A DNA stretch of 64,000 bases from Bryobacterales bacterium (lineage in GTDB: Bacteria; Acidobacteriota; Terriglobia; Bryobacterales; Bryobacteraceae): assembly GCA_003164035.1 (NCBI GenBank), contig PLRS01000055.1:33365-97364 (forward strand). The letters are read 5' to 3'. Made by a program: the position numbers and the translations under genes. This document shows positions 53,182-62,055 of the stretch, piece by piece. Numbering within the stretch: position 1 is the stretch's first letter; each line of letters starts with the position of its first letter. Under the pieces are notes generated by a model. It was not told the origin of the DNA. It saw nothing but the letters and a program-made list of their open reading frames with translations, and searched no databases.

Positions 53182-55563
53182 ATGGATCTGCGATTCGCGC
53201 TTCGCTCTCTTCGCAAGGACCCTGGTTTTGCCATCCTGGCGATAGTGGTGATAGCCCTCGGGATTGGGGCCAACACGGCGGTTTTCAGTGTGGTGGACGC
53301 GGTGTTGCTCAAGCCGCTGGCTTATCGCGATCCCGACCGCATCGTCACCCTCTCGTCGCTTTGGAAAAAGAGCGGCCACCGTGGCCAGGTTTCCGCTCCC
53401 GATTTCCACGATTGGCACGACCAGAGCCGCTCGTTCTCCGCCATGGCTTACTACTACGACGACACCGCCGCCGCGACGGTCGGGTCCGTGGCCGAGTACA
53501 CGTCGTTCGCCGCGGTGGGGCCGGAGTTCTTCGACGTCTTCGCGGTGCGGCCCGCGATCGGCCGCGAATTCTCCGCCGAGGAGCGCAAAACCGCGTCGGC
53601 CGTGCTGATCGGCTATGCGTATTGGCAGAGCCATTTCGGTGGCCGGCCGGAAGTGCTGGGGCAGACGGTCCGCATGGCCGAGATGAACCTGACGATCGTC
53701 GGGGTGATGCCGGCGGGATTCAGTTTTCCCGACAAGACGGACATCTGGGTGACGGTCAATTCCTTTTTCCCCGAGACGCCTTCGCGCTCCGCGCATAACT
53801 ACCGGGTGGTGGGACGGCTCAAACCGGGAGCGGCGCTGGAGCAGGCCCAGGCAGAGATGGCCGGCATCGGGTCGCGGCTGGAACACGCGTATCCGGACAG
53901 CAATCGCGACAAGAACGTGGCTGTGTTGCGCATGCGTGATTCCATGGTGAGTAACGTGAAGACCATGCTCTACGTACTGCTGGGAGCGGTGGGGCTGGTG
54001 CTGCTGATCGCCTGCGCCAACGTCGCCAACCTGCTGTTGGCCAAGGCCACGGCGCGCAGGCGGGAGATCGCCATTCGCGCCGCCGTGGGGGCCAGCCGCG
54101 GGCGCATCGTGCGGCAACTGATCGTGGAGAGCCTGCTGCTGGCGGCCGTGGCCGGCGCGGCGGGCGTGCTGCTGGCAGAGTGGGGGTCGAGCGCACTGGT
54201 GGCGCTGGCGCCAGGCGACGTGCCGCGCCTGGCGGAAACCGGCATCGATGGGGGCGTGCTGGCATTCACCTTGGGAATCTCCGTGTTGGCCAGCCTCCTG
54301 TTCGGGCTGGCTCCGGCGATCGAGGCTTCGCGCGTGGACCTGAACGCCGCACTGAAACAAGGCGGGGCCAGGGCCGTTGGCGGCGCGCATCGCATTCGCG
54401 GCGGCTTGGTTGTGGCGGAGATCGCTCTTTCGGTGGTCTTGCTGGCCGGCGCCGGGTTGTTGATGAAGAGCTTTTTGACGCTCCAGGGCGTGGCGCTGGG
54501 CTTCCGTTCCGATCACGTTCTGGTGATGCAGGCAGACGTGCCGGCGTTGAATGTTGCGGGAGCGCGCCGCGCCAGCCGGTTTTACAAAGCTCTCATCGCC
54601 GATGTGGCTGCGTTGCCCGGAGTGGCGGCTGCCGGTGGAACGGCGGCGCCGCCGGGTCAGACGATTTCCGAGGGAAGCTACTGGGTCGATCGGTTGGCCG
54701 AGCACTTGACCGTATCGGCGCCGCAGGCGATCTTCTCGGTGGTCTCGCCGGGCGTTTTCGGCGCTTTGAAGATCCCGCTGAAGAGCGGGCGCGACTTCAA
54801 CGGCGGGGATGGATTCGACGCTCCGCTCACTGCCATCGTCAACCAGAGCCTGGCACGCCAATCGTTTCCCGGGCAGGACCCCATCGGCCACTCCATCTAC
54901 TGCGGCTTCGATTCCGATTCTCCCAAGCCCATGCGGATTGTGGGGGTGGTGGGCGACATACGCCAGCTCGGCCCGGCGACTCCGCCCTGGCCGGAGATCT
55001 ACATGCCTTACGAGCAGCACCCGCGGGGAGATTTCCAACTGGTGGCGCGAACGGCGGTGAATCCGCTGGCGCTCTCCCAAACTCTGCGCCGCATGGTGCG
55101 CGACCGCGATCCGAACGTACCGGTGAAGTTCTCGACGCTCGAACAGAACCTGGCCGACAACGTCGCCGCGCCGCGTTTCCGCACCTTGCTGCTGGGCATC
55201 TTCGCCGGCCTGGCGGTGTGCCTGGCGATGGCCGGCGTCTACGGCGTGATGGCCTACGCGGTGGGGCAGCGGAACAACGAAATCGGCCTGCGCATGGCGC
55301 TAGGCGCGAGCCGCGGCGATGTGCTGGGGCTGGTGCTGCGCCAGGGCTTGGTCTACGTGGCGCTGGGACTGGCGCTCGGTTTGGCCGGCGCTTTCGCCGC
55401 CACCCGCCTGCTCGCCAGCTTCCTGTTCGAAGTGAAACCGGCCGACCCGGCGACCTACGCCGGAGTTGCGGCGTTGCTGGCCGCCGTAGCACTGGCAGCT
55501 ACCTACGTCCCCGCGCGCCGCGCTACCAAGGTGGATCCGCTGACGGCGCTCCGGCAGGAATGA
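53182..55563 (+). CDS. MacB/ADOP-type FtsX permease, intact
   Basis: 793 residues. TM1 (FAILAIVVIALGIGANTAVF), MacB_PCD domain 1, three helices (VLLIACANVANLLLAKATAR; RRREIAIRAAVGASRGRIVR), a second MacB_PCD domain and three final helices (RNNEIGLRMALGASRGDVLG). It is the two-fold duplicated orphan permease frequent in Acidobacteria, without a neighbouring ATPase and, unlike the copy at 39603, without the N-terminal extension or a PadR gene. MacB relatives move toxins, lipids or peptides by mechanotransmission. The ATG at 53182 fits the family start MDLRFALR. Confidence 0.9.
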   Translation: MDLRFALRSLRKDPGFAILAIVVIALGIGANTAVFSVVDAVLLKPLAYRDPDRIVTLSSLWKKSGHRGQVSAPDFHDWHDQSRSFSAMAYYYDDTAAATVGSVAEYTSFAAVGPEFFDVFAVRPAIGREFSAEERKTASAVLIGYAYWQSHFGGRPEVLGQTVRMAEMNLTIVGVMPAGFSFPDKTDIWVTVNSFFPETPSRSAHNYRVVGRLKPGAALEQAQAEMAGIGSRLEHAYPDSNRDKNVAVLRMRDSMVSNVKTMLYVLLGAVGLVLLIACANVANLLLAKATARRREIAIRAAVGASRGRIVRQLIVESLLLAAVAGAAGVLLAEWGSSALVALAPGDVPRLAETGIDGGVLAFTLGISVLASLLFGLAPAIEASRVDLNAALKQGGARAVGGAHRIRGGLVVAEIALSVVLLAGAGLLMKSFLTLQGVALGFRSDHVLVMQADVPALNVAGARRASRFYKALIADVAALPGVAAAGGTAAPPGQTISEGSYWVDRLAEHLTVSAPQAIFSVVSPGVFGALKIPLKSGRDFNGGDGFDAPLTAIVNQSLARQSFPGQDPIGHSIYCGFDSDSPKPMRIVGVVGDIRQLGPATPPWPEIYMPYEQHPRGDFQLVARTAVNPLALSQTLRRMVRDRDPNVPVKFSTLEQNLADNVAAPRFRTLLLGIFAGLAVCLAMAGVYGVMAYAVGQRNNEIGLRMALGASRGDVLGLVLRQGLVYVALGLALGLAGAFAATRLLASFLFEVKPADPATYAGVAALLAAVALAATYVPARRATKVDPLTALRQE

Positions 55564-55710
55564 CTATCATAAGGTTGTTTCGATTCGGCTTGGCGCGCTA
55601 TCCTTGGATGGAAGAGAGCCGCGCAGTGCCTGTAGTGCCGCGGAATTGTAAACCAGCGCCAGATCAAAACAGCAATCGACAGGGCTGAAGCCGCGCTAGC
55701 TCCGGACGTC

Positions 55711-55944
55711 GTGAGGATCCGGTACACGCTGACGATGGATTCCAGTGGTTCCGCGGCAGTTTTCTTTCGCGTCCTGCTGTCCGACCGCGCTAGCAGACCA
55801 GACCGCCTTTACGAAACGACAGAGCGCATAACCGCGAAAATCCTGGAAATCGTCCAGCCGCAGGATAGGTTCGGCATGGAAGCGTACTTCAATTTCCGCA
55901 GCGAATCTGAACAGGCCAAGATGCATGATGCCTACTGGGGATAA
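55711..55944 (+). CDS. partner of HEPN protein, unusual start
   Basis: 77 residues from a GTG start (RIRYTLTMDSSGSAAVFFRV, then LLSDRASRPDRLYETTERIT and YFNFRSESEQAKMHDAYWG). I recall similar small proteins just upstream of HEPN genes. They normally have about 20 more residues at the N-terminus, and here the frame is open to 55636 and reads NQRQIKTAIDRAEAALAPDV before the GTG. No ATG, GTG or TTG exists in that stretch, so the true start is a rare codon (ATT at 55645 is a candidate) or has mutated. The stop is 3 bases before the HEPN gene. Function unknown. Confidence 0.6.
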   Translation: MRIRYTLTMDSSGSAAVFFRVLLSDRASRPDRLYETTERITAKILEIVQPQDRFGMEAYFNFRSESEQAKMHDAYWG

Positions 55945-55947
55945 CAC

Positions 55948-56454
55948 GTGCGATTGCCTGCGGGCTTGCTCGAGCAGGCGTGGCACCTCGCCAAGCGCGA
56001 GCCCAAGCGCCCGAAGCAGGCCAGCCTGCGCCGCGCAATATCTACCGCTTATTATGCACTGTTTCATTTGCTGATTTCCGAGGCGGTTCTCAATTGGAGA
56101 CGGGCCGAAGACCGCGTCGAGCTTGCCCGAATGTTCGAGCATGCGCACATGCGATCGACCTGCGCGAGCCAGCGCGACGAATTGAATAAGGGATTCAAGA
56201 CGAAAAAGAAGGCGGGAAGGCCCAATCAAGAAGAAGCGGTCAAGCGGAATCTCCATCGTGTAGTTAGCACCTTCGTGCAGATGCATGAGCAGCGCGAGCT
56301 TGCCGATTACGATTACTCAGGCAACTGGACCCGCACTGACGTTCTACCCGAAGTCGAGGGCGTTGCCGCCGCCTTCAAAGCCTGGAAGGCCGTGCGGAAT
56401 GAGGACATCGCACAAGCGTTCCTTTTTGCTCTCCTTTACAGGAAGCGGCGATAA
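55948..56454 (+). CDS. HEPN-domain protein
   Basis: 168 residues, all-helical. LRRAISTAYYALFHLLISEA is the N-terminal signature of HEPN/UPF0332 proteins. An R-x5-H arrangement (Arg61 and His67 in ARMFEHAHM) could be the RNase-type catalytic motif of HEPN toxins. The start is GTG, three bases after the stop of the partner gene. HEPN proteins act as RNase toxins or effectors, usually beside MNT-type nucleotidyltransferases. The partner here lacks the MNT motif, so this is a different pairing. Confidence 0.7.
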   Translation: MRLPAGLLEQAWHLAKREPKRPKQASLRRAISTAYYALFHLLISEAVLNWRRAEDRVELARMFEHAHMRSTCASQRDELNKGFKTKKKAGRPNQEEAVKRNLHRVVSTFVQMHEQRELADYDYSGNWTRTDVLPEVEGVAAAFKAWKAVRNEDIAQAFLFALLYRKRR

Positions 56455-56594
56455 CGATGGGACTTCGATTCCGGCGCACTTGAAGTCGCGTCTTTGTCTT
56501 GTCGCCCACTCGGAAACTGCTCCAAGCCCGTGTTCGCGATATGCTGAACCGGATTGGGGACGGGAAGTCTGCCTCGCAACAATAATGGGTCGGC

Positions 56595-57122
56595 TTACCG
56601 CCGGAACCGCATATGTTCCTTGAACGCCTCTAGCGAGTTATAAACGATCGGGCACACCGAAGCCCGGTCCACCAACGACCACATGCGGCTCGCAATCGAC
56701 CCGCTGCCGCGCACCATGTGCGGATAGCGCTGGCAATTGTCCGGCCGGGCTTCGTAGACGGTGCATAGCTTGCCCTCCAGGAACACGCAGCCGCCCGCGG
56801 CTTCGTCGAACTTCAACGAAAGCGCGCCTTCGTCGTCCGGCATGGTGTAGTCGCGCAGGAAGTCTTCCCGGCTGATGCGCAAGTGCCGCGACAGCCGATC
56901 GATATCGCGCTCGCTGATTTCGGTGGTGGAAGTCTTGCAGCAGTTGGCGCACTGGGTGCAGTCGATCTCGTCCTGAATTCGCTCGGCGATGCGCCGCAGA
57001 ATGCGGTCGGAGTGATCGCGCGATTTCATGAAACTGCGGAAGCGGAAATTCTCGTCCGTCTTCTTCTCCCCGAGTTGACGGATCTGCACCAGGTCGGTGA
57101 CGGTCGGCTGCGCGGGCTTCAT
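56595..57122 (-). CDS. YkgJ-family cysteine cluster protein
   Basis: 175 residues. The cluster DCTQCANCCKTSTTEISERD and the later GGCVFLEGKLCTVYEARPDN with CQRYPHM are the family signature, thought to bind Zn or an Fe-S centre. Function is unknown. Its ATG overlaps the stop of the FHA-SpoIIE phosphatase gene (ATGA), so the two are co-translated. The 140-base gap to the HEPN gene (convergent) shows nothing. Confidence 0.88.
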   Translation of the reverse strand: MKPAQPTVTDLVQIRQLGEKKTDENFRFRSFMKSRDHSDRILRRIAERIQDEIDCTQCANCCKTSTTEISERDIDRLSRHLRISREDFLRDYTMPDDEGALSLKFDEAAGGCVFLEGKLCTVYEARPDNCQRYPHMVRGSGSIASRMWSLVDRASVCPIVYNSLEAFKEHMRFRR

Positions 57123-58753
57123 ATTCTCTTCGCCACCAGCAGCGTGAGGTCGTCCGCCGGTGGCGCGCCGGCCGCAAACTCGGCTACCGCTTCGGTCACC
57201 GCCTGCACGATTTCGCCGGCCGGCCGGTGGCGATTCTGGCGCAGCACCGCAATCAGGCGCTCCTCGCCGAATTCGTCCAGGTTGCCGTTGTTGGCCTCGG
57301 TAACGCCGTCGCTATAAATCACCAGCATGTCGCCCGGCCCGAGCGCGCCGCGCTGTTCGCCGTAGGGCGCGATCTTCACAATTCCGAGCGGAGGGCCGCC
57401 GCCTTCGAGCATCTGCCAGTCTCCCGCGGCCCGCATCAGCACCGGCGGATTGTGCCCCGCGTTGGCGTGCAGCAGGGTTCCCGAAGGGTCGAGCACGCTG
57501 AAGAAGAAAGTGATGAAACGGTTCGACGGGCAATTGGCGCAGGTGGCCTTGTTGAGCCGCGCCATGAACCCGCCCAGGTTGCCCGGTTCGGCCGCCAGCA
57601 CTTCCACCCGCGCGTGCAGCGCCATCATGAGCAGCGACGCCGGCATGCCCTTGCCCGAAACGTCGCCCAGCGCCAGCCCCACCCGCCCGTCGCCGTAGGG
57701 GAAAAAATCGTAGTAGTCGCCGCCCACCGTGCGGCAGGCGGCATTGTAGCCGGCCAGGTCGAACCCGGCCACCGCGGGCGCTCCGGCCGGCAGCATGGAC
57801 TTTTGAATCTCGGCCGCCTGCGAAAGATCGCGCTGGAAGATGCGGTCGGCTTCTTCGATTTCCGCCAGGCGAGCGTTCTCGATGCGGATGGCGGCCACGT
57901 TCGCCATCACCGCCAGCAGGCTCAAATCGTCCTTGGTGAATTCGCGCAGCACGAACGGCGAATCCACGTAGATCAGCCCGATGATGCGGTCCTTGGTTTC
58001 GAGCGGCACCGCCATCATGGTGTGTACCCGCTGCTCCACGATGCTGAGGCGGGCCTTGAACGCTTCGTCGAGCTGCGCGTCGCGGACCAGTACGGAGGCC
58101 TTTTGGTTCAGCACCCGGTCGCGCACCGCCGTCGAAATACGGAAGCCCTCGCCCTTGTGCGCCTTGGCCACCAGCCGCTCGCCATCGAGCAGCATCAGCA
58201 CCCCGCGTTGCGCGTTCACCGCCTGAATGGCCAGGTCCAGAATTACCGGGAATAATTCCGCCAGCGGACGGTTCTGCGACAATTCCTGCCCGGCGCGAAG
58301 CAGCGCCTGCACCGGCGAAAGAGCTCCCCGCCCTCCTTTTTCCGCCAGCTTGGTGGAATTGGAAATCGCCCCTTCCAGAGTAGTCAATACCGTCGAAGTG
58401 GTGTCCGAATCCTGCTCCCCGCCTTCGAACACCACCACCCCCATATCGGGGCGGCGGACGCCCACGTCGTAGAGGATGGTCAGGTGCCCCGCCGTGATCC
58501 GGTCGCCCGGCTGCAGCACCAGCCGCGCTTTCAGCGGAATGTTGTTGACGTAGGTGCCGTTCTTGCTGCCCAGGTCGCGCACCGTCCAATCCGCGCCCTC
58601 CGGCTCGAACATAAAATGTTGCCGTGACAACCCGGCGTCGTCGATGAAGGACAATTCGACGTTGCTGGACCGCCCGACCGTAACCGGCGCGTGTTCCAGC
58701 TCAAACGTCTTCGTCTGCCCATCGGGCGTTTGGATCAACAATTCACGAGCCAT
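57119..58753 (-). CDS. FHA-GAF-SpoIIE phosphatase
   Basis: 544 residues, soluble. N-terminal FHA domain (VTVGRSSNVELSFIDDAGLS; RDLGSKNGTYVNN), a GAF domain at about 150-300 (AVNAQRGVLMLLDGERLVAK; MMAVPLETKDRIIGLIYVDS), a coiled linker and a PP2C/SpoIIE domain (VGGDYYDFFPYGDGR; GDVSGKGMPASLLMM; IYSDGVTEANN). FHA reads phosphothreonine and GAF senses a small ligand, so this phosphatase probably links Ser/Thr-kinase signalling to an anti-anti-sigma switch. No kinase or STAS gene is adjacent; it is coupled to the YkgJ gene. Start at MARELLIQ. Confidence 0.92.
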   Translation of the reverse strand: MARELLIQTPDGQTKTFELEHAPVTVGRSSNVELSFIDDAGLSRQHFMFEPEGADWTVRDLGSKNGTYVNNIPLKARLVLQPGDRITAGHLTILYDVGVRRPDMGVVVFEGGEQDSDTTSTVLTTLEGAISNSTKLAEKGGRGALSPVQALLRAGQELSQNRPLAELFPVILDLAIQAVNAQRGVLMLLDGERLVAKAHKGEGFRISTAVRDRVLNQKASVLVRDAQLDEAFKARLSIVEQRVHTMMAVPLETKDRIIGLIYVDSPFVLREFTKDDLSLLAVMANVAAIRIENARLAEIEEADRIFQRDLSQAAEIQKSMLPAGAPAVAGFDLAGYNAACRTVGGDYYDFFPYGDGRVGLALGDVSGKGMPASLLMMALHARVEVLAAEPGNLGGFMARLNKATCANCPSNRFITFFFSVLDPSGTLLHANAGHNPPVLMRAAGDWQMLEGGGPPLGIVKIAPYGEQRGALGPGDMLVIYSDGVTEANNGNLDEFGEERLIAVLRQNRHRPAGEIVQAVTEAVAEFAAGAPPADDLTLLVAKRI

Positions 58754-58814
58754 GGATCTTATCAATTGTAAAGCGTTTGTCCAGTGGGGCGGATCTGGTG
58801 CCTAGTCGATCTGG

Positions 58815-59370
58815 GGAGTTTGCAGTCCGGGCCCCGGGCAACCGTCGCGGTAGGGATGGCCGTTACCAGCCACCCCCCGCACGGACCCGTACTTGCAGGA
58901 ACTACTGCATACGGTTCTTACCTTGGATGTGACCCCATATGGCGTCTGGCGTCGAAGCGAGCGTCCGGATAGGCATGCACTACATGAGGAATGGGCAGCC
59001 AGTGGTCGAAGATCGGACCCAGCTTCTTCCAGGTAGGTCGTCGTTGACTGCGATGGCACAGGGTTCTGTACCAGAGGCGCACCGCCTGGTGCCGAAAGCG
59101 GGACAGGATCGACAGATTTCTTCCGCCTTCGTTTGCCGTCCGTAATGCGCCGGACTTCGAACCTGCCCAGCCTGTTCTTCCCGCAGAGATGCTGGAGTCC
59201 CAGGAAGGGGAACGCTTCCGGTTTTCCCTCGCCACGCTTGGCCCGGCTGAACGCCGCAAACCGCCCGAATCGGATCAGCCGTGTCTTGTCTTCATTCCGC
59301 TCCAGCCCATACTCGCGCCTCTTGCAGCCGTGCGGCGATAAGGTCAATCGTCGCGGCAGACTCAAGAGTC
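58815..59370 (-). mobile_element. group II intron 3' remnant
   Basis: It holds the 3' half of a maturase gene and then, at 58884-58917, a 34-base domain V: GAACCGTATGCAGTAG, loop, CAAGTACGGGTC. Its length and stem are canonical, but the catalytic triad reads AAC instead of AGC. Domain VI and the 3' end (GTGGCTGGTAACGGCCATCC) follow to about 58815. The 5' ribozyme and the first two-thirds of the maturase are absent. The fragment lies 18 bases beyond the Nramp-like gene's 3' end and cannot splice. Confidence 0.75.
58921..59350 (-). pseudogene. maturase/reverse transcriptase 3' remnant
   Basis: One frame reads YGLERNEDKTRLIRFGRFAA, GEGKPEAFPFLGLQHLCGKN and GRFEVRRITDGKRRRK, the end of the RT thumb region of group II intron proteins. 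About 30 codons later, in a different frame, it continues FRHQAVRLWYRTLCHRSQRR and ends HAYPDARFDARRHMGSHPR, the usual maturase C-terminus. The join lacks the expected VVRGYYNYHAVPGN-like segment, so there is a deletion and frameshift besides the lost 5' part. Confidence 0.75.
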
Positions 59371-59387
59371 CGCTCCACGAAGAAGGA

Positions 59388-60632
59388 CTACATGCCCCTC
59401 AGGCTGATGACGGTTAGCGCCAGGGTTAGTCCCACCACGATGGCCACGCTGATCCACGATACGAAGTTGTACCACGGCGGATTGACCCATTCGCCCATCA
59501 GGTCCTTGCGGTTGATGAGCAATACCATGAAGATCAGCACCACCGGCAGCAGCGCGCCGTTCAGCACCTGGGAAAGCAGGATCATGCGCACCAGGGGGAA
59601 ATTCGGGATCAGCACCACGCCGGCGCCCACCACGATCAGCGCCGTGTAGAGGGAGTAGAAAATCGGCGCTTCCCGCAGCCGGAAGTTCACCCCGGCCTCG
59701 AAACCCAGGCCTTCGCAGACCGAATAGGCGGTGGAGAGCGGCAGGATGCTGGCGGCGAAAATCGACGCATTGAACAGGCCGGCGCTGAAAAGCAGGAAGG
59801 CGTACTGCCCAAACGGCTTCAGGCCCAGCGCGGCCTCCTTGGCGTCCTGAATATCCCTGGGGGCCACGCGGTAGATGGCGCCGGCGCAGGCCACGATGAT
59901 GAAGAACGCGATCACGTTGGTCATGATGCAGCCCACCACCACCTCCACCCGCGAGGCGGCGTATTCCCTGGCCGAGACGCCTTTTTCCACCACCGCCGAC
60001 TGCAGGTAGAATTGCATCCAGGGTGCAATGGTGGTGCCCACCATGCCGATCAGCATGTAGATGTAGCCGGAATCGAGCATCATCACCGGCTTCACGCTGT
60101 AGATGGCGGCTTCTTTCCAATCCGGCTTCACCAGAAATCCGGAAATGATGTAGGTGACGTAGAGGACGGAGGCAAACAGGAAAATCTTCTCGACGCTCTT
60201 ATACGTCCCCTGCACCACCAGCAGCCATACGCCCACCGCCGCCAGCGGCACGGAGATGTACCGGCTGACGTGGAATAGTTCGAGCGAACTGGCCACGCCG
60301 GCGAACTCGCTCATCACGTTGGTCATGTTCACCAAAACCAGCAGCGCCATGGTCAGAAACGTGATGCGCAGGCCGAATTCCTCGCGAATCAGGTCCGACA
60401 GCCCTTTGCCCGTGACCGCGCCCATGCGCGAGCACATCTCCTGGGCGATGATGAGCAGCACGGTGATGGGCGCCAGCGTCCATAGGGGAAGGTAGCCATA
60501 CTTGGCGCCGGCCGCGGAGTAGGTATAAATACCGCCGGAATCGTTGTCGACCATGGCCGTAATGAAGCCAGGGCCGATCACGGCGAAGAACAGCACGATC
60601 TGGTAGCGGAACTTTCCCAGGAGGTTCGGCAT
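59388..60632 (-). CDS. Nramp-related divalent metal transporter
   Basis: 414 residues, 11 membrane helices. TM1 reads IGPGFITAMVDNDSGGIYTY, where classical Nramps have DPGN; here D29-N30-D31. TM6 reads MVGTTIAPWMQFYLQSA, where classical Nramps have a metal-binding Met in MPHN; here it is Ala203. Loss of this Met is known from Nramp-related Mg2+ transporters and argues against a Mn2+/Fe2+-only role. The gene follows, after three bases, a gene for a soluble MgtE_N/CBS protein, a domain pair that senses Mg2+. I infer Mg2+ (or Mg2+/Mn2+) transport with a separate sensor subunit. Confidence 0.85.
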   Translation of the reverse strand: MPNLLGKFRYQIVLFFAVIGPGFITAMVDNDSGGIYTYSAAGAKYGYLPLWTLAPITVLLIIAQEMCSRMGAVTGKGLSDLIREEFGLRITFLTMALLVLVNMTNVMSEFAGVASSLELFHVSRYISVPLAAVGVWLLVVQGTYKSVEKIFLFASVLYVTYIISGFLVKPDWKEAAIYSVKPVMMLDSGYIYMLIGMVGTTIAPWMQFYLQSAVVEKGVSAREYAASRVEVVVGCIMTNVIAFFIIVACAGAIYRVAPRDIQDAKEAALGLKPFGQYAFLLFSAGLFNASIFAASILPLSTAYSVCEGLGFEAGVNFRLREAPIFYSLYTALIVVGAGVVLIPNFPLVRMILLSQVLNGALLPVVLIFMVLLINRKDLMGEWVNPPWYNFVSWISVAIVVGLTLALTVISLRGM

Positions 60633-60635
60633 CCG

Positions 60636-61880
60636 TCACTTCTGCCTTAGAACGGAGATGATGTCGTCGGCGGTGATGACGCCGGAAAGCTTGCCGTCGT
60701 TATCCACCACGGGCAGGGCCAGCAGGTTGTACTTGTCGAAGAGTTCCGTCACGCGCTCCTGCCTCTCGTCCACGTGCGCCTGGATGAGGTTCTCGCTGGC
60801 CAGATCCTTCAGGCGTGCAGCGCTTTCGGCCACAAACAGGCGCGCCAGCGGCACGGTAGCGGTGAGACGCTCTTCGGGGTCCACCAGGAACAAGGTATGG
60901 AGCGATTCCAGCGCATCTTCCCAGGTTCGCAGGCAGGCGACCGCGTCGGCCACCGAGGCTGTCTCCGGCAGGGCTATGAATTCGGTATTCATCATCCCGC
61001 CCGCGGTGTCCTCTTCGAACTCCAGCAACTCCCGAACCTCGGTCTTCGGCTCGGTATCCATTTCATCCAGGATTTCCTCGCTGGTTTCCGCTTCGAGTTC
61101 GGAGAGCACATCGGCAGCCAGGTCGGGCGCCATTTCTTCGACGATATCGGCGGCCTTCTCAGGCTCGAGCGATTCCAGGATGCTGACTTGCATCTTCGGA
61201 TCCACTTCGGACAGGGCGTCGGCGGCCACTTCGCTGTCGAGGGTCTCGAAAATGGCTTCGCGCTCGGCGGGGCTTAGCTCCTCGACGATATCGGCAAGGT
61301 CGGCGGGGTGCAGGTTTTCCAGGCGCGCATAGGAGATATTGAGGCGCAGCCGGCGCAGCGGGTCCGGCTCTACCACGTTGCAGAATTCCCAACGGATCGA
61401 ATTGGGCGGCAGGCTCCGCTGCAGGCGGCGAATCCAGCGCGGCGGTACGGCACCCTGCAGCAGGCGGCGGAGGATGGCGCGGATGCCGATGTCGACATCC
61501 ATCGCCACGAGCACGTCGCGGCCTTCCTCGGAGCGGATTTCCATGGTGAGATCGTTGACCCGCACCACCTTTCGCCCGGTGACGTCGATAATCTGCTGGT
61601 CGAGGAGGTCGCGGCCGATGCGCAGCAGGAATTCGTCCTCGTGATAGGGGGTGAGCTGCTCGTCGGCCAGGGCGATGCCGCGATCGAGCGAAATCGCGCG
61701 GACCTGATCGTAACGAACGCTGAGCCAGGTATCCCCGCCGCCAACCAGAAAACGGGCGATGCGGGAGGCGTTTTCGTGCGGTACCAGGGCGGCATCTTTG
61801 ACGCGGCCGATGCGCCGGGCTTTGAGATCCAGCACCGGCATTCCCATCAACTCCGTGAAGAATAGGAAGTTATCCGCCAT
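60636..61880 (-). CDS. PRC-barrel/MgtE_N/CBS protein, putative Mg2+ sensor
   Basis: 414 residues, no membrane helix. Two PRC-barrel-like regions (about 8-75 and 90-150), an MgtE_N domain at 190-290 (ENLHPADLADIVEELSPAER; SLEPEKAADIVEEMAPDLAA), the DTAGGMM motif at 291-297 and two CBS domains to the end (VTELFDKYNLLALPVVDNDG). In the channel MgtE this region binds Mg2+ and closes the pore. Here the pore domain is missing and the protein is encoded directly before an Nramp-like transporter, three bases apart. It most likely regulates that transporter. Start set at MADNFLFF; a longer frame upstream is less likely. Confidence 0.9.
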   Translation of the reverse strand: MADNFLFFTELMGMPVLDLKARRIGRVKDAALVPHENASRIARFLVGGGDTWLSVRYDQVRAISLDRGIALADEQLTPYHEDEFLLRIGRDLLDQQIIDVTGRKVVRVNDLTMEIRSEEGRDVLVAMDVDIGIRAILRRLLQGAVPPRWIRRLQRSLPPNSIRWEFCNVVEPDPLRRLRLNISYARLENLHPADLADIVEELSPAEREAIFETLDSEVAADALSEVDPKMQVSILESLEPEKAADIVEEMAPDLAADVLSELEAETSEEILDEMDTEPKTEVRELLEFEEDTAGGMMNTEFIALPETASVADAVACLRTWEDALESLHTLFLVDPEERLTATVPLARLFVAESAARLKDLASENLIQAHVDERQERVTELFDKYNLLALPVVDNDGKLSGVITADDIISVLRQK

Positions 61881-62055
61881 TGAACGTCCCCGGCGCGTCT
61901 GGAGAAAACCCGCGCGCGCATTCGAACGCTCCATGTCGATACTGCCAATGCGCTCTACACGGCTCTACAGGTGACGCTATTTTTAATATGGCGCATCGGC
62001 CGGGAAGCCCGCAAGGAAAAAGTCGAGCAGGCCGCGTCCCGCTATAATGCCCAGG

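Noticed and set aside
58784..58972. 62-codon plus frame
   Set aside because: Lies over the intron domain V/VI region in antisense; not coding.
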